From contig OZ244957.1 in the NCBI GenBank assembly GCA_965222535.1, positions 1,054,001-1,118,000 of the forward strand: a stretch of DNA of 64,000 nucleotides, read 5' to 3'. The DNA is from G965222535 sp965222535 (GTDB lineage: Bacteria; Pseudomonadota; Gammaproteobacteria; HK1). Within the stretch, counting starts at the first letter, position 1. Every line of letters starts with the position of its first letter. The notes under the pieces are model-generated. The model ran no database searches. It was not told where the DNA came from and saw only the letters and a program-made list of their open reading frames with translations. The translations under genes were made by a program, and so were the position numbers. This document shows, piece after piece, positions 32,302 through 40,960 of this stretch.

Positions 32302-35300
32302 ACTGTAGAGCGGGCGACACCATCGGCATCGCTGGCGCTGACGCTGCCGATGACCACCGGGCTCTGGGTGCCGGATTGCCCCTCGGGCACCGTGAAGCTG
32401 TACGGCGCGGCAGCAAACAGCGGCGCGTTGTCGTTTTCGTTGCTGATCAGCACCGTCACCTCGGCAGCGGTAAATACCGCAGCGGACGCGCCATCGGTGG
32501 CCCGTACCGTCAGCGTATACGCATCCGAGCGCGTCTCGTAGTCCTCGCCCGTGCCGATGTAACTCACCACCCCGCTCGCGCTGCCCACACTGAAGCGCTC
32601 CGTAGCGCCAGCGCTCAAACTGTAGAGCGGGGCGACACCATCGGCATCGCTGGCGCTGACGCTGCCGATGACCACCGGGCTCTGGGTGCCGGATTGCCCC
32701 TCGGGCACCGTGAAGCTGTACGGCGCGGCAGCAAACAGCGGCGCGTTGTCGTTTTCGTTGCTGATCAGCACCGTCACCTCGGCAGCGGTAAATACCGCGG
32801 CGGACGCGCCATCGGTGGCCCGTACCGTCAGCGTATACGCATCCGAGCGCGTCTCAAAGTCCTCGCCCGTGCCGATGTAGCTCACCACCCCGCTCGCGCT
32901 GCCCACACTGAAGCGCTCCGTAGCGCCAGCGCTCAAACTGTAGAGCGGGGCGACACCATCGGCATCGCTGGCGCTGACGCTGCCGATGACCACCGGGCTC
33001 TGGGTGCCGGATTGCCCCTCGGGCACCGTGAAGCTGTACGGCGCGGCAGCAAACAGCGGCGCGTTGTCGTTTTCGTTGCTGATCAGCACCGTCACCTCGG
33101 CAGCGGTAAATACCGCGGCGGACGCGCCATCGGTGGCCCGTACCGTCAGCGTATACGCATCCGAGCGCGTCTCAAAGTCCTCGCCCGTGCCGATGTAACT
33201 CACCACCCCGCTCGCGCTGCCCACACTGAAGCGCTCCGTAGCGCCAGCGCTCAAACTGTAGAGCGGGGCGACACCGTCGGCATCGCTGGCGCTGACGCTG
33301 CCGATGACCACCGGGCTCTGGGTGCCGGATTGCCCCTCGGGCACCGTGAAGCTGTACGGCGCGGCAGCAAACAGCGGCGCGTTGTCGTTTTCGTTGCTGA
33401 TCAGCACCGTCACCTCGGCAGCGGTAAATACCGCGGCGGACGCGCCATCGGTGGCCCGTACCGTCAGCGTATACGCATCCGAGCGCGTCTCAAAGTCCTC
33501 GCCCGTGCCGATGTAACTCACCACCCCGCTCGCGCTGCCCACACTGAAGCGCTCCGTAGCGCCAGCGCTCAAACTGTAGAGCGGGGCGACACCATCGGCA
33601 TCGCTGGCGCTGACGCTGCCGATGACCACCGGGCTCTGGGTGCCGGATTGCCCCTCGGGCACCGTGAAGCTGTACGGCGCGGCAGCAAACAGCGGCGCGT
33701 TGTCGTTTTCGTTGCTGATCAGCACCGTCACCTCGGCAGCGGTAAATACCGCAGCAGACGCGCCATCGGTGGCCCGTACCGTCAGCGTATACGCATCCGA
33801 GCGCGTCTCAAAGTCCTCGCCCGTGCCGATGTAACTCACCACCCCGCTCGCGCTGCCCACACTGAAGCGCTCCGTAGCGCCAGCGCTCAAACTGTAGAGC
33901 GGGGCGACACCGTCGGCATCGCTGGCGCTGACGCTGCCGATGACCACCGGGCTCTGGGTGCCGGATTGCCCCTCGGGCACCGTGAAGCTGTACGGCGCGG
34001 CAGCAAACAGCGGCGCGTTGTCGTTTTCGTTGCTGATCAGCACCGTCACCTCGGCAGCGGTAAATACCGCAGCGGACGCGCCATCGGTGGCCCGTACCGT
34101 CAGCGTATACGCATCCGAGCGCGTCTCAAAGTCCTCGCCCGTGCCGATGTAGCTCACCACCCCGCTCGCGCTGCCCACACTGAAGCGCTCCGTAGCGCCA
34201 GCGCTCAAACTGTAGAGCGGGGCGACACCATCGGCATCGCTGGCACTGACGCTGCCGATGACCACCGGGCTCTGGGTGCCGGATTGCCCCTCGGGCACCG
34301 TGAAGCTGTACGGCGCGGCAGCAAACAGCGGCGCGTTGTCGTTTTCGTTGCTGATCAGCACCGTCACCTCGGCAGCGGTAAATACCGCGGCGGACGCGCC
34401 ATCGGTGGCCCGTACCGTCAGCGTATACGCATCCGAGCGCGTCTCGTAGTCCTCGCCCGTGCCGATGTAACTCACCACCCCGCTCGCGCTGCCCACACTG
34501 AAGCGCTCCGTAGCGCCAGCGCTCAAACTGTAGAGCGGGGCGACACCATCGGCATCGCTGGCGCTGACGCTGCCGATGACCACCGGGCTCTGGGTGCCGG
34601 ATTGCCCCTCGGGCACCGTGAAGCTGTACGGCGCGGCAGCAAACAGCGGCGCGTTGTCGTTTTCGTTGCTGATCAGCACCGTCACCTCGGCAGCGATAAA
34701 TACCGCGGCGGACGCGCCATCGGTGGCCCGTACCGTCAGCGTATACGCATCCGAGCGCGTCTCGTAGTCCTCGCCCGTGCCGATGTAACTCACCACCCCG
34801 CTCGCGCTGCCCACACTGAAGCGCTCCGTAGCGCCAGCGCTCAAACTGTAGAGCGGGGCGACACCATCGGCATCGCTGGCACTGACGCTGCCGATGACCA
34901 CCGGGCTCTGGGTGCCGGATTGCCCCTCGGGCACCGTGAAGCTGTACGGCGCGGCAGCAAACAACGGCGCGTTGTCGTTTTCGTTGCTGATCAGCACCGT
35001 CACCTCGGCAGCGGTAAATACCGCAGCAGACGCGCCATCGGTGGCCCGTACCGTCAGCGTATACGCATCCGAGCGCGTCTCAAAGTCCTCGCCCGTGCCG
35101 ATGTAGCTCACCACCCCGCTCGCGCTGCCCACACTGAAGCGCTCCGTAGCGCCAGCGCTCAAACTGTAGAGCGGGGCGACACCGTCGGCATCGCTGGCGC
35201 TGACGCTGCCGATGACCACCGGGCTCTGGGTGCCGGATTGCCCCTCGGGCACCGTGAAGCTGTACAGCGCGGCAGCAAACAGCGGCGCGTTGTCGTTTTC

Positions 35301-36890
35301 GTTGCTGATCAGCACCGTGACGGTAGCCGAAGCGCTCAAGCCCCCTGCATCCCGTGCGCTCACCTCCAACGTATACGCATCCGAGCGCGTCTCAAAGTCC
35401 TCGCCCGTGCCGATGTAACTCACCACCCCGCTCGCGCTGCCCACACTGAAGCGCTCCGTAGCGCCAGCGCTCAAACTGTAGAGCGGGGCGACACCATCGG
35501 CATCGCTGGCGCTGACGCTGCCGATGACCACCGGGCTCTGGGTGCCGGATTGCCCCTCGGGCACCGTGAAGCTGTACAGCGCGGCAGCAAACAGCGGCGC
35601 GTTGTCGTTTTCGTTGCTGATCAGCACCGTCACCTCGGCAGCGGTAAATACCGCAGCAGACGCGCCATCGGTGGCCCGTACCGTCAGCGTATACGCATCC
35701 GAGCGCGTCTCAAAGTCCTCGCCCGTGCCGATGTAACTCACCACCCCGCTCGCGCTGCCCACACTGAAGCGCTCCGTAGCGCCAGCGCTCAAACTGTAGA
35801 GCGGGGCGACACCATCGGCATCGCTGGCGCTGACGCTGCCGATGACCACCGGGCTCTGGGTGCCGGATTGCCCCTCGGGCACCGTGAAGCTGTACGGCGC
35901 GGCAGCAAACAGCGGCGCGTTGTCGTTTTCGTTGCTGATCAGCACCGTCACCTCGGCAGCGGTAAATACCGCAGCAGACGCGCCATCGGTGGCCCGTACC
36001 GTCAGCGTATACGCATCCGAGCGCGTCTCGTAGTCCTCGCCCGTGCCGATGTAACTCACCACCCCGCTCGCGCTGCCCACACTGAAGCGCTCCGTAGCGC
36101 CAGCGCAGCGGTAAATACCGCAGCGGACGCGCCATCGGTGGCCCGTACCGTCAGCGTATACGCATCCGAGCGCGTCTCGTAGTCCTCGCCCGTGCCGATG
36201 TAACTCACCACCCCGCTCGCGCTGCCCACACTGAAGCGCTCCGTAGCGCCAGCGCTCAAACTGTAGCGCGGGACGACACCATCGGCATCGCTGGCGCTAA
36301 CGCTGCCGATGACCACCGGGCTCTGGGTGCCGGATTGCCCCTCGGGCACCGTGAAGCTGTACGGCGCGGCAGCAAACAGCGGCGCGTTGTCGTTTTCGTT
36401 GCTGATCAGCACCGTCACCTCGGCAGCGGTAAATACCGCGGCGGACGCGCCATCGGTGGCCCGTACCGTCAGCGTATACGCATCCGAGCGCGTCTCGTAG
36501 TCCTCGCCCGTGCCGATGTAACTCACCACCCCGCTCGCGCTGCCCACACTGAAGCGCTCCGTAGCGCCAGCGCTCAAACTGTAGAGCGGGGCGACACCAT
36601 CGGCATCGCTGGCGCTGACGCTGCCGATGACCACCGGGCTCTGGGTGCCGGATTGCCCCTCGGGCACCGTGAAGCTGTACGGCGCGGCAGCAAACAGTGG
36701 TGCGTTGTCGTTTTCGTTGCTGATGAGCACCGTCACCTCGGCAGCGGTAAATACCGCGGTGGACGCACCATCGGTGGCCCGTACCGTCAGCGTATACGCA
36801 TCCGAGCGCGTCTCAAAGTCCTCGCCCGTGCCGATGTAACTCACCACCCCGCTCGCGCTGCCCACACTGAAGCGGTCGGTAGCGCCAGCG
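28270..36890 (-). repeat. Tandem array of about 26 units of 318 bp (cadherin repeats)
   Basis: A 318-bp unit (106 codons) repeats head to tail with over 95 percent identity by eye. Copies start at regular 318-bp steps (for example 28535, 28853, 29171 and so on to 32033, and again 32668 to 34894). Exceptions are one 312-bp unit (35212), one unit cut to about 149 bp (near 36100) and one unit missing a single G (32312). Units differ mainly at two protein positions: GEDYETRS or GEDFETRS, and AAPYSF or AALYSF. Such uniformity implies recent expansion or ongoing gene conversion. Assembly collapse is possible, so copy number is uncertain. Confidence 0.9.
32298..36080 (-). CDS. Giant cadherin-repeat autotransporter, central segment
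   Basis: 1260-codon frame made only of 106-residue cadherin-like units, about twelve of them. It is bounded by the 169-bp deletion near 36104 on its 5' side and the lost G at 32312 on its 3' side. One unit (35319-35370) carries a foreign patch, LEVSARDAGGLSASATVT, instead of LTVRATDGASAAVFTAAEVT, and is two codons shorter; the patch resembles the diverged cadherin units near both ends of the gene. There is no signal peptide and no plausible start, so this is an internal part of the same gene rather than an independent one. Confidence 0.75.
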   Translation of the reverse strand: MGSASGVVSYIGTGEDYETRSDAYTLTVRATDGASAAVFTAAEVTVLISNENDNAPLFAAAPYSFTVPEGQSGTQSPVVIGSVSASDADGVAPLYSLSAGATERFSVGSASGVVSYIGTGEDFETRSDAYTLTVRATDGASAAVFTAAEVTVLISNENDNAPLFAAALYSFTVPEGQSGTQSPVVIGSVSASDADGVAPLYSLSAGATERFSVGSASGVVSYIGTGEDFETRSDAYTLEVSARDAGGLSASATVTVLISNENDNAPLFAAALYSFTVPEGQSGTQSPVVIGSVSASDADGVAPLYSLSAGATERFSVGSASGVVSYIGTGEDFETRSDAYTLTVRATDGASAAVFTAAEVTVLISNENDNAPLFAAAPYSFTVPEGQSGTQSPVVIGSVSASDADGVAPLYSLSAGATERFSVGSASGVVSYIGTGEDYETRSDAYTLTVRATDGASAAVFIAAEVTVLISNENDNAPLFAAAPYSFTVPEGQSGTQSPVVIGSVSASDADGVAPLYSLSAGATERFSVGSASGVVSYIGTGEDYETRSDAYTLTVRATDGASAAVFTAAEVTVLISNENDNAPLFAAAPYSFTVPEGQSGTQSPVVIGSVSASDADGVAPLYSLSAGATERFSVGSASGVVSYIGTGEDFETRSDAYTLTVRATDGASAAVFTAAEVTVLISNENDNAPLFAAAPYSFTVPEGQSGTQSPVVIGSVSASDADGVAPLYSLSAGATERFSVGSASGVVSYIGTGEDFETRSDAYTLTVRATDGASAAVFTAAEVTVLISNENDNAPLFAAAPYSFTVPEGQSGTQSPVVIGSVSASDADGVAPLYSLSAGATERFSVGSASGVVSYIGTGEDFETRSDAYTLTVRATDGASAAVFTAAEVTVLISNENDNAPLFAAAPYSFTVPEGQSGTQSPVVIGSVSASDADGVAPLYSLSAGATERFSVGSASGVVSYIGTGEDFETRSDAYTLTVRATDGASAAVFTAAEVTVLISNENDNAPLFAAAPYSFTVPEGQSGTQSPVVIGSVSASDADGVAPLYSLSAGATERFSVGSASGVVSYIGTGEDFETRSDAYTLTVRATDGASAAVFTAAEVTVLISNENDNAPLFAAAPYSFTVPEGQSGTQSPVVIGSVSASDADGVAPLYSLSAGATERFSVGSASGVVSYIGTGEDYETRSDAYTLTVRATDGASAAVFTAAEVTVLISNENDNAPLFAAAPYSFTVPEGQSGTQSPVVIGSVSASDADGVARSTV

Positions 36891-38995
36891 CTTAAGCTGT
36901 AGCTCGGGGAAGCGCTGCCGGCGTCGGCATCACGCGCGACAACGGTGCCGATGAGCACCGGGCTCTGGGTGCCAGACCGCCCCTCGGTCACCGTGAAGCT
37001 GTACGGCGCGTCAACAAACTCCGGCGCCTCTTCCACGTCCGTTACCGTAACCACCAGCGGGGTAGTGGTGAACAACGCGGCGGACGCGCCATCGGTGACC
37101 CGTACCGTCAGCGTATACGCATCCGAGCGCGTCTCGTAGTCTTCGCCCGTGCCGATGTAGCTCACCACCCCGCTCGCGCTGTTGACGCTGAAGTTGCTGG
37201 TTTCGCCAGCGCTCAAGCTGTAGCTCGGGGAAGCGCTGGCGGCGTTGGCGTCACGCGCGACAACGGTGCCGATGAGCACAGCGGTGGGTGTCCCGGAATC
37301 GTTCTCGACCAGGGTGAAGCTGTACGGCGCGCCAACAAACGCCGGCGCTACCGCCGTCGCTGAAACCACTACCTCAACCGTCGCCAATGCACTCAAGCCG
37401 CCTACATCCTGTGCACTCACTGCCAACGTGTAGCTCACCGTCGTCGCCACTATTCCACCGCTGTAGCTCACCACGCCGTCCGCCGGGCTCACGCTGAATA
37501 CCCCGCTGCCGCCACTCACTAGGCCGTACGTCAGCGCGTCACCGTTTGCATCCGTTGCAACCACCGTCCCCACCAACCCCGAACCGCTCACCGTGAACGC
37601 ATAACTCGTCGCCTCAAACACCGGTGCCGCTACATCTAACGAGAAGGAAGCCGTGGATACGTTCAAAGCAACACCCGTGTTGGTGTTGCCGGCAATAAAC
37701 GAAGCACTGTCCAACCTTATGCTTGCATGATCATTTGCAGAAAATTGAACCGCAGCACTCGTGGTTCCACCTGCCGGAACTCCCGCTGTCCCAGACTCGT
37801 CGCTGCCACTGCCGCCACTCGCAACCCATTGGACGTTTAACTCCGTCACCGCACGGGAACTGACCACCCGTACGCCGGTTCCATCCACTTGTACTGTTAT
37901 GTCAACTGGATAATTACCGGTGTTATCTTCAGTTATCGAAACATTGGGGTTGAATAGTTCCAACATCGTCAAAGACTCTAGCCCGGCAAACAAATCTTCC
38001 GACAGACCGGCTAAGTCTATGCTATTTAGAGAAAGGTCTATGCTTTCCAGACTGGTCATTCCGGTGAATATCCCATCCGGTATCTCAGATAAAGTCTTAG
38101 TTAGAGGAGTAGTGTCTGCATTGTGTTGGTTGATCAGCCCAAGCGTCTCCAGATGCCTCATCGGCGTAAATCCAACCTTGGTTGTGCTAAATGTATCCGC
38201 CGTAAGAGCGCTGAGTCTGCCGTAACCTAAATATATTTCGGTAACATTACTTAGCCCCGCAAATGTCCCTTGCGGTAGCGAAGGGATCAGTAGGTTGCCT
38301 ATAATCAATCTATCCAACTTATGCAAATCTGAAAACACACCCTCTGGAAGAGCGGTAGGCCCACTGCTTTCCCCCGGTACTGTCGTGTTGCCACCAAATA
38401 GGTTTATAGAACCTCTAAAGTTGGTCAGACCTAAAAAATCCCAAGGCTTCAACGGAAGTGGATTACCGAGAAACAATGTTGCTGTAGAGGTAATAGCCTG
38501 CAACAGTGCCTGGGTCACTTCATCGCACTGGTTAGTGCTCAACTGACCAAGAATCTGTGATCGCACAATCGACGTCCGATTACATATCCCAACCAAAACC
38601 ACGACTGTCGCCTGCACGTCCCCCCCACCGTTAGTCGCGCGTACGATCAAGGTATAGCTCGGTTTATACGTCACGTCTTCTACGCCATCGCCGACATAGC
38701 TGACCACCCCGTTAGCACTGCCGATGTTGAAGCGCGTGGTGTCTCCGCCAATCAGACTGTAACTATCGGCGTCCGTCGCGCTGACACTGCCAACAATAAC
38801 TGCGCTACCCTGGTGCTCGACAAAAGCAAAACTGTACAACGTAGTGGCAAACGTCGGCTGCGCCCGTACCTGGAGCGGGATACACAGCAGCACCGCTATC
38901 CACAGCAATAGCAAACCCGCACCCGCATAGCGCCACCATGCACTTGATGGCGCTATGCGGGAAAAACCTAGGCAGCGAGGGAATAGTTGCGGCAT
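36056..38995 (-). CDS. Giant cadherin/LRR autotransporter, N-terminal segment
   Basis: 979 codons from ATG 38995; an in-frame ATG at 39007 is also possible. The N-terminus is an extended signal peptide (WWRYAGAGLLLLWIAVLLCI, then PLQVRAQPTF, likely cut after VRA). A first cadherin-like unit (about 50-140) follows. Then come leucine-rich repeats of BspA-like type (about 165-400; ALPEGVFSDLHKLDRLIIGN, SLPQGTFAGLSNVTEIYLGY, IPDGIFTGMTSLESIDLSLN). From about 440 on there are diverged and then canonical cadherin units. LRR plus cadherin suggests binding to a host or partner-cell surface. The frame ends prematurely after a deletion near 36104. Its ATG overlaps the stop of the short upstream gene as TGATG. 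Confidence 0.82.
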   Translation of the reverse strand: MPQLFPRCLGFSRIAPSSAWWRYAGAGLLLLWIAVLLCIPLQVRAQPTFATTLYSFAFVEHQGSAVIVGSVSATDADSYSLIGGDTTRFNIGSANGVVSYVGDGVEDVTYKPSYTLIVRATNGGGDVQATVVVLVGICNRTSIVRSQILGQLSTNQCDEVTQALLQAITSTATLFLGNPLPLKPWDFLGLTNFRGSINLFGGNTTVPGESSGPTALPEGVFSDLHKLDRLIIGNLLIPSLPQGTFAGLSNVTEIYLGYGRLSALTADTFSTTKVGFTPMRHLETLGLINQHNADTTPLTKTLSEIPDGIFTGMTSLESIDLSLNSIDLAGLSEDLFAGLESLTMLELFNPNVSITEDNTGNYPVDITVQVDGTGVRVVSSRAVTELNVQWVASGGSGSDESGTAGVPAGGTTSAAVQFSANDHASIRLDSASFIAGNTNTGVALNVSTASFSLDVAAPVFEATSYAFTVSGSGLVGTVVATDANGDALTYGLVSGGSGVFSVSPADGVVSYSGGIVATTVSYTLAVSAQDVGGLSALATVEVVVSATAVAPAFVGAPYSFTLVENDSGTPTAVLIGTVVARDANAASASPSYSLSAGETSNFSVNSASGVVSYIGTGEDYETRSDAYTLTVRVTDGASAALFTTTPLVVTVTDVEEAPEFVDAPYSFTVTEGRSGTQSPVLIGTVVARDADAGSASPSYSLSAGATDRFSVGSASGVVSYIGTGEDFETRSDAYTLTVRATDGASTAVFTAAEVTVLISNENDNAPLFAAAPYSFTVPEGQSGTQSPVVIGSVSASDADGVAPLYSLSAGATERFSVGSASGVVSYIGTGEDYETRSDAYTLTVRATDGASAAVFTAAEVTVLISNENDNAPLFAAAPYSFTVPEGQSGTQSPVVIGSVSASDADGVVPRYSLSAGATERFSVGSASGVVSYIGTGEDYETRSDAYTLTVRATDGASAAVFTAALALRSASVWAARAGW

Positions 38996-39399
38996 CAAGT
39001 GCCCCATTGCCGGAGAAAGCTGGTAGACGTATCCATCACATAATCATAGTGGTGTTCACGATCCGCAACACGCAACCTATAGGATGCACGGAATGCTTGA
39101 TTAATGGACCCGCGCGCCGTAATCGAAAAGCGCCCGGCGGGGTTCTGCGTCAGCACGTAACTTGACGCAGTGACACCACCGCTGTCGGTGGCGCTTACGG
39201 TGCCAATGACAATGTTATTGCCGGTGTCATCGTCATTGGCATTGGGGGGCCCCTTGGCGAAGGTGTATGAGTCAGTGGTAAATGCCAACTGCGCATTGAC
39301 CGGAGCAACACCCAGCAGCAACACCAGCAACACCAGCAACACTGGTCCTTTGGGAAACGCACCGGGATGCCCTCGCTTTGGGCTGGCAGGAGGCACCAT
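38995..39399 (-). CDS. Short secreted cadherin-like protein coupled to the giant adhesin
   Basis: 134 residues from ATG 39399; the frame is open to 39633, but the added part is not protein-like. A signal peptide (FPKGPVLLVLLVLLLGVAPV then NA|QLAF) precedes a single cadherin-like unit: FTTDSYTFAKGPP ... NIVIGTVSATDSGG ... FSITARGSINQAFRASYRLR. The unit parallels the first cadherin unit of the giant protein. The C-terminus (DTSTSFLRQWGT) shows no barrel or anchor. Its TGA overlaps the giant gene's ATG, so translation is probably coupled. It may be a paralog reduced by deletion or a secreted partner. The start codon is uncertain. Confidence 0.6.
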   Translation of the reverse strand: MVPPASPKRGHPGAFPKGPVLLVLLVLLLGVAPVNAQLAFTTDSYTFAKGPPNANDDDTGNNIVIGTVSATDSGGVTASSYVLTQNPAGRFSITARGSINQAFRASYRLRVADREHHYDYVMDTSTSFLRQWGT

Positions 39400-39870
39400 A
39401 GCGGTTGCTATCTGGGTATCAAGACACCCAGACGGAGGGCACAGTCGCGGGGCAGCGCGGCTACGCATAACGCCTGCCAGCATCTGACAGCCCACCCGCC
39501 AGCAGCCCCGCCGTTTCAGGGCTGGACGATACGGGGTAGCAGGAATCGATGGCATAAGCATTAAGCATAAGCATAGCCCCTGTCCACACCATGAGCGCTC
39601 ATGGCATACCTTTGAACGCCAGCAGGCCTGCAAAGCCTATCCGCCGCATCACTCCGCGAGTGCATTTCCTTAGCGCCGCCAGACATGTTCCTTAAATAAG
39701 GGCTATCATCTGGCATATCGATTCTCTGCTACAACAACAGTATTCATACTCATCAAATTAATCCAACCCCTCTTCTCATCTTGAGTGGTACGCACAAACC
39801 AACCCCCGCTGAACCAGCCCCTAAGCCCCGCACAGAAAAGCTACAGCTTCTCCTAGCGGTTTGCTTGCGG

Positions 39871-39911
39871 CTACCTCGAATGAACGCGCTTCGCTAGCTT
39901 TTCAAGGTGCC
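39871..39911. repeat. Partial palindromic repeat
   Basis: Only the right arm (GCTTCGCTAGCTTTTCAAGG then TGCC) is well kept; the left arm is degraded to CTACCTCGAATGAA. The GGGAAAATGCCGC tail resembles copy 3. Nothing else is recognisable in 39634-40030. Confidence 0.5.
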
Positions 39912-40073
39912 GTATGGGAAAATGCCGCAAATGATGCGTCGTTCCAGAAATTTGGTACATACTCTCCCATTATAATTAAATTTGGATGAGCAGTATATTC
40001 TGCAAAGGTTTGCTTTGGCAACCTCATTATTTTTTTTGTCAACACCAAGCTAAAATATCCCCTTTTGCCCCAT

Positions 40074-40103
40074 TCAGAAATATCCCCATGGGGACATTTC
40101 TGA
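40074..40103. repeat. Palindrome at the IS end
   Basis: TCAGAAATATCCCC followed by ATGGGGACATTTCTGA is a nearly perfect inverted repeat at the distal end of the ISNCY remnant. It may mark abutting IS termini. Confidence 0.45.
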
Positions 40104-40465
40104 ATTTGCCGATTTTCTGCGTAGGTTTTCTCCATGGATGATCAACAGGAGGCTTCCAATGCGGGTTTTGTGGTTGCCTTTGACGTGCTTGCGCTACCTG
40201 CCACTGTAGCGACTTCTCGTTCGCTATCGCCAATGGGGGCTTCGCTTTGTTGTAGCGCACGAAAAGCCAGCGAGCGGCCTTTGTACAGCAGCGTAACCGA
40301 GCCGTCCAATGCCAAACATACGGTAGCGGTCGCTCCTCGAATGCGGTAGCCTTTCCCAACATCCCAGAGCGGGTATTCGGTATTGTCAAACTGCATAGAT
40401 AGGTTCTTTGACAGCTTCCGCTGATACGGGAAACAGAATATCTGTTCCTACTCTGCGGGAGTGTG

Positions 40466-40513
40466 TAGGGCACCTCGGGAAACTAGCTTCGCGCAGTTTT
40501 TCGAGGTGCCCTA
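40466..40513. repeat. Palindromic repeat inserted in a transposase remnant
   Basis: Arms TAGGGCACCTCGGGAAACTA and AGTTTTTCGAGGTGCCCTA around GCTTCGCGC. The sequence interrupts the transposase reading immediately after LGRPVSVY, which argues that the repeat moved into the IS. Confidence 0.75.
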
Positions 40514-40704
40514 TACACCGATACCGGACGGCCTAGCTTGGCTATGTGTTCCTGTAGCGTCTCCATAGTTGCCTTTGTCGACTCCACGGGAGCAAAGCGC
40601 AGGGCGGAAGGCTCTGGAATGGCTTCGAGAAATGTACTGGAAATGCTTCGAGAAACGCTCTGGGATCCTTTAATATTTTAATCTGCAAACTGCACAAGCT
40701 GCGC

Positions 40705-40960
40705 TTGGCAGTTGCGGAGAGATTTGTAGAAAAAATGTTTGTATTGGGGGAAGCCTGCTATTGGCAATGCGCTGATGTATCGGAGAAGAAGAACCCTCCA
40801 GCGGTAATTTCATGGTGCCGCTGACCGGTCTATGCCGGTCAGCGAACGATGCGCCGTTAGGCGCTCCTTATTAAAAATTAAAAACACAGGCGTGTTTAAC
40901 CCACCTAAACGCGGTACTCCCTTCCCCCAAACCCCTAACCCCAGTACATCTTTCGCTTTC
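40705..40960. repeat. Composite non-coding repeat, copy A
   Basis: Shares with 59985-60215 the blocks TGTTTGTATTGGGG, TGGTGCCGCTGACCGGTCTA and GGCGTGTTTAAC...CCTAAA then CCCCTAACCCCAGTA, though the blocks are in a different order. It contains a hairpin, GCTGACCGG with CCGGTCAGC. It lies inside the ISNCY remnant. Confidence 0.55.

Noticed and set aside
28561..36182. Two very long plus-strand frames (over 1,260 codons each) antisense to the cadherin array
   Set aside because: They arise because the 318-bp unit has no stop in that frame and repeats. The product is Arg/His-rich low complexity with no known fold, while the minus strand gives clear cadherin units.
28270..36890. Possible CRISPR or satellite array
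   Set aside because: Units are contiguous, 318 bp long and coding; there are no short repeats alternating with unique spacers.
39400..39633. Upstream extension of the short cadherin-like gene
   Set aside because: The added residues are Cys/Arg-rich and not protein-like; the signal peptide fits the ATG at 39399.
40142..40396. Independent 84-codon gene
   Set aside because: Its sequence (VTLLYKGRSLAFRAL) is the C-terminal part of the ISNCY transposase remnant.
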